Below are positions 61,733 to 64,000 of a DNA stretch of 64,000 nucleotides, piece after piece. Made by a program: the position numbers and the translations under genes. The stretch is from positions 59,177,981 through 59,241,980 of the forward strand of contig CM060307.1 in NCBI GenBank assembly GCA_030674185.1. The letters are read 5' to 3'. The first letter of the stretch is position 1; each line of letters starts with the position of its first letter. Source of the stretch: Monoplex corrugatus (taxonomy: Eukaryota; Mollusca; Gastropoda; Littorinimorpha; Ranellidae). The notes beneath the pieces are model-generated. The model was not told where the DNA came from. It ran no database searches and saw only the letters and a program-made list of their open reading frames with translations.

Positions 61733-61756
61733 CGCGCATGCGTGTGTTTGACTCAC

Positions 61757-61984
61757 TTTGTCTTTCCATGTACAAGGTGGTAGTACAACATGGAAAATTT
61801 TCTTCACAGATTTCAGGTCAAAACTGTTGGTGACTGCAACAAGACATTCCCCTCTGAGGGGCTTGGGATATTCTTTCTGACATTCTGCTCTGAGTTTATG
61901 ACCAGCCTTTTCTAGTAATGCTTTAGAAACCCGTCCATGTGTATGTTCAAGAAACTTATCAGTTGAGTTGACCATGACATCAGT
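61757..61984 (-). CDS. Macro-RING-Deltex protein: first half of N-terminal macro domain (first visible exon)
   Basis: 76 codons, phase 0 at both ends, between TGTGTGCAG|ACT and GACAAA|GTGAGT. TDVMVNSTDKFLEHTHGRVS is the macro-domain P-loop region with NSTD in place of NAAN; then KALLEKAGHKLRAECQKEYP, GECLVAVTNSFDL and KKIFHVVLPP follow the family order. Because it begins inside a macro domain (the first strand and GDIT-like segment are missing), at least one earlier exon must exist; I see none in 61985-64000, so it lies beyond the window. PARP14-like or DTX3L-like are both fair names for the gene. Confidence 0.92.
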
Positions 61985-63040
61985 CTGCACACAATAAAAT
62001 ATATACATAAACAAATAAATAAATAAAACACAGCAACTGATTAAAATCTGCATGAAATACTGTTTAAAATTATAAGATCAAAATGGTACTTTTGTCTCTT
62101 AACAAACAACGCCTAAAATCTTTGTTAGAAATCACTTAAGCGAATACACATTAAACCAATGACCACCACCACCACAACCAGTGCAATATTTTATGCATTT
62201 TATGTATGCTTGCAGCAGACACAGGTAGAGATTATTCATGTATTAAGGTATAAAATACAGGTGTTCCAATCTACAATGAATGCATGTAGAAAATCACAAT
62301 TTTATTACAATTCTGCTGAGACTTTCAACATTTTTCTCTTTATCTGAACCAGCATACATGAATGATCTCAATAAGTAAATGAACGATCTCAATAAGTATA
62401 TGAGTATTTAAACATTGAGGATGCCAAGTTATCATCAACCGTCTGATCCACATCAACAATATGATTACCAAATTCTTTCTTTTTCTTCTTAATTTAGAGA
62501 GAAAATAAAAACAGATAAAAAAAATACTTCAGAAAGGTGAGAAAAATGTGACCAACTTCACAACACTGAATGTACATCCTCAAAATCTGACTGATTTCAC
62601 CCAGTATCACAGAAAGATATATGAATGTCAGCAACACATGACTGTTCAAACACAGTATATCTTATTAGCAAAATACTGAGGAGAGATGTCAAGATTCATA
62701 AACTCTGCAACCTGCTCCTCTCCCTCACCATTCTGTTTACTTGCTGTTGTTACTGTGATTGTTGTTGTCCTTACTGTTCTTTTTTGTTTGTTTGTTTGTT
62801 TGTTTGTTTGGTGGTTGGTTTGTTGGTTGGTTTGTTGTTGTTGTTCTGTGAATATGGGAGATCAGTTATTTTCCACTGTAGTCTGCAATTCAGAGTAGAC
62901 ATGAATCTTTACTCCTTGTCTCCAACCTTAAATCTGATAGCCAAAGATGATGCATGCATTATGCTCTCCCTCTCCCATATACCTTCTCTGTCTCTCTGTC
63001 TCTCTCTCATAGTATTTAGACAGAGTGGGTATTTGGAAGC
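61985..63040. other. Upstream intron of the Deltex-type gene, nothing firm
   Basis: AT-rich with a (TTTG)n tract at about 62784-62840. No exon of the host gene was found; frames here lack macro-domain features. Confidence 0.5.
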
Positions 63041-64000
63041 AAGGTAACGATGAATGTATGCAAATGCAATGCCTGTGGTAAATGTGTACAAGTATCTTAA
63101 AATACTGTTCTCTACTCATCTGAGTTTTGCTGCAACATGCAAAGATTTATCTATCAGGGCTAAAAATGCTTTGCTTTTCATCATGCACAAGGTGTACCTA
63201 CTTAATATTAATTCTTTTGATGTGTTTGTTAATTCATTTGATTCTCAGATACAAACTATCGCACAATATGGGTCTGAGCTATGGGGTTTAAGTAAAGCTG
63301 CAATTCATTGTGAAGCAGTTCATACTTTTGTTCTGAAGAAATTTCTAAGAATTCACATGCAAACACCTAATGATCTTGTATCTTGTGAAACAAATCGCCA
63401 TCCCATATATATAAACTCTGCAGTTAATTGCATTTGTTACTGGTTTAACCCTTTGACTCCCACACCCTGTCCAACAGCATTTTACATTGTCAACCATGCT
63501 AGCAAAGCAAAAAATTAACCCTTAGACTCCCTCATCCTATCTACCAGCTTCTTGCATAGGAATCTGGTGGATAGGATTATGGAATCAAAAGGTTAGTTTT
63601 TGCAGTTCGTAGATAGGGTGCAGGAATCAAAACAGTCAAAGGGTTATGGTTTTACAGTTGATGGATAGGGTGCGGGAGTCAAAGGGTTAACTTGTTGCAT
63701 ATGAAAGATCATAGAATTCCACGAAAAGCATACAATATGTTGTATGATTTAGATGCTAAAGGTCAGCAAAACTGCGTATCTAGTGTACGTATTTACTTGT
63801 TTAAATACAGTTTTGGTGTTGTATGGTTTTGTCAAGGTCTTGGCAGAATCAATTCATTCATGTTTTTTGTCAATGTTTGATTGACTGTAGGTGGCAGGAA
63901 TAGAAAGAACATACTCAAAATAGAGAGAGGTATAACCTATAAAGAACTTTTTCTAGTATGCATGATTTGAAACCATATTCACAGACAGATATGGACAGAC
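63040..64000 (+). mobile_element. LINE C-terminal region (same family as 39890-41470), runs off the window
   Basis: VVNVYKYLKILFSTHLSFAA, then CKDLSIRAKNALLFIMHKVY, DSQIQTIAQYGSELWGLSKA, EAVHTFVLKKFLRIHMQTPN and NRHPIYINSAVNCICYW. After a nested MITE it continues LLHMKDHRIPRKAYNMLYDL, DAKGQQNCVSSVRIYLFKYS and, after a stop, DCRWQ. This is the region downstream of the RT in a LINE family I recall as common in molluscs. It is the least decayed LINE in the window. Confidence 0.85.
63445..63690. mobile_element. TTAA-flanked MITE nested in LINE
   Basis: Inverted ends TTAACCCTTTGACTCCCACA and TGCGGGAGTCAAAGGGTTAA extend to about 28 bp with two mismatches, with TTAA at both borders (63445-63448 and 63687-63690). 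It contains internal partial copies of its own ends (63516 and about 63600-63650). Removing 242 bp restores the LINE reading frame. Confidence 0.92.

Overview
The window is animal DNA. Exons are small and split by kilobase introns with GT/AG borders. It is AT-rich and crowded with non-LTR retrotransposon remains, tRNA-derived SINEs, MITEs, long (TG)n tracts and several minisatellites. A lophotrochozoan, most likely a gastropod mollusc, is my inference from the LINE and SINE types; nothing in the window proves the species.

Two protein-coding genes can be supported, arranged tail to tail. At the left edge, on the + strand, are the last two coding exons (163-270, 4898-4993) of EFTUD2 (Snu114), the U5 snRNP GTPase of the spliceosome. 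On the - strand, from 61984 down to 23708, eleven exons encode the C-terminal ~1,240 residues of a large multi-domain protein whose 5' end lies beyond base 64000. Its order is macro domain (exons 61757-61984 and 59686-59931), a linker of four small exons, a canonical PARP9/PARP14-type macro domain (exon 42552-43703 into 34729-35619), a degenerate macro-like domain, a C3HC4 RING, and a Deltex C-terminal (DTC) domain spread over three exons, with the stop at 23708-23710. Vertebrates divide this set between two partner proteins, PARP9 (macro domains) and DTX3L (RING-DTC); here it is one predicted polypeptide. One exon junction (45894 to 43703) does not keep frame, so a small exon is probably missing from the model.

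Region by region: 1-5 kb, EFTUD2 3' end, with a 2.8-kb TIR element and a 14-copy minisatellite in its last intron. 5-23.1 kb, intergenic DNA with a retroposon, a Tigger-like MITE, a mariner remnant, SINEs and six minisatellites, the largest (21-23.1 kb) close to the 3' end of the Deltex-type gene. 23.7-62 kb, the Deltex-type gene; its introns hold L1/Tx1-like, L1/RTE-like and CR1-like LINE fragments, three copies of a ~0.55-kb retroposon, TTAA-flanked MITEs, and a ~4.9-kb array of 40-bp units that starts about 20 bp from a splice donor. 62-64 kb, mostly LINE sequence carrying a TTAA MITE.

EFTUD2 (splicing) and the macro-RING-Deltex protein (by family, ADP-ribose recognition coupled to ubiquitin ligation) have no obvious functional link. 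The most informative signals are the domain fusion, the nested insertions with readable target-site duplications, and the minisatellites placed next to splice sites.
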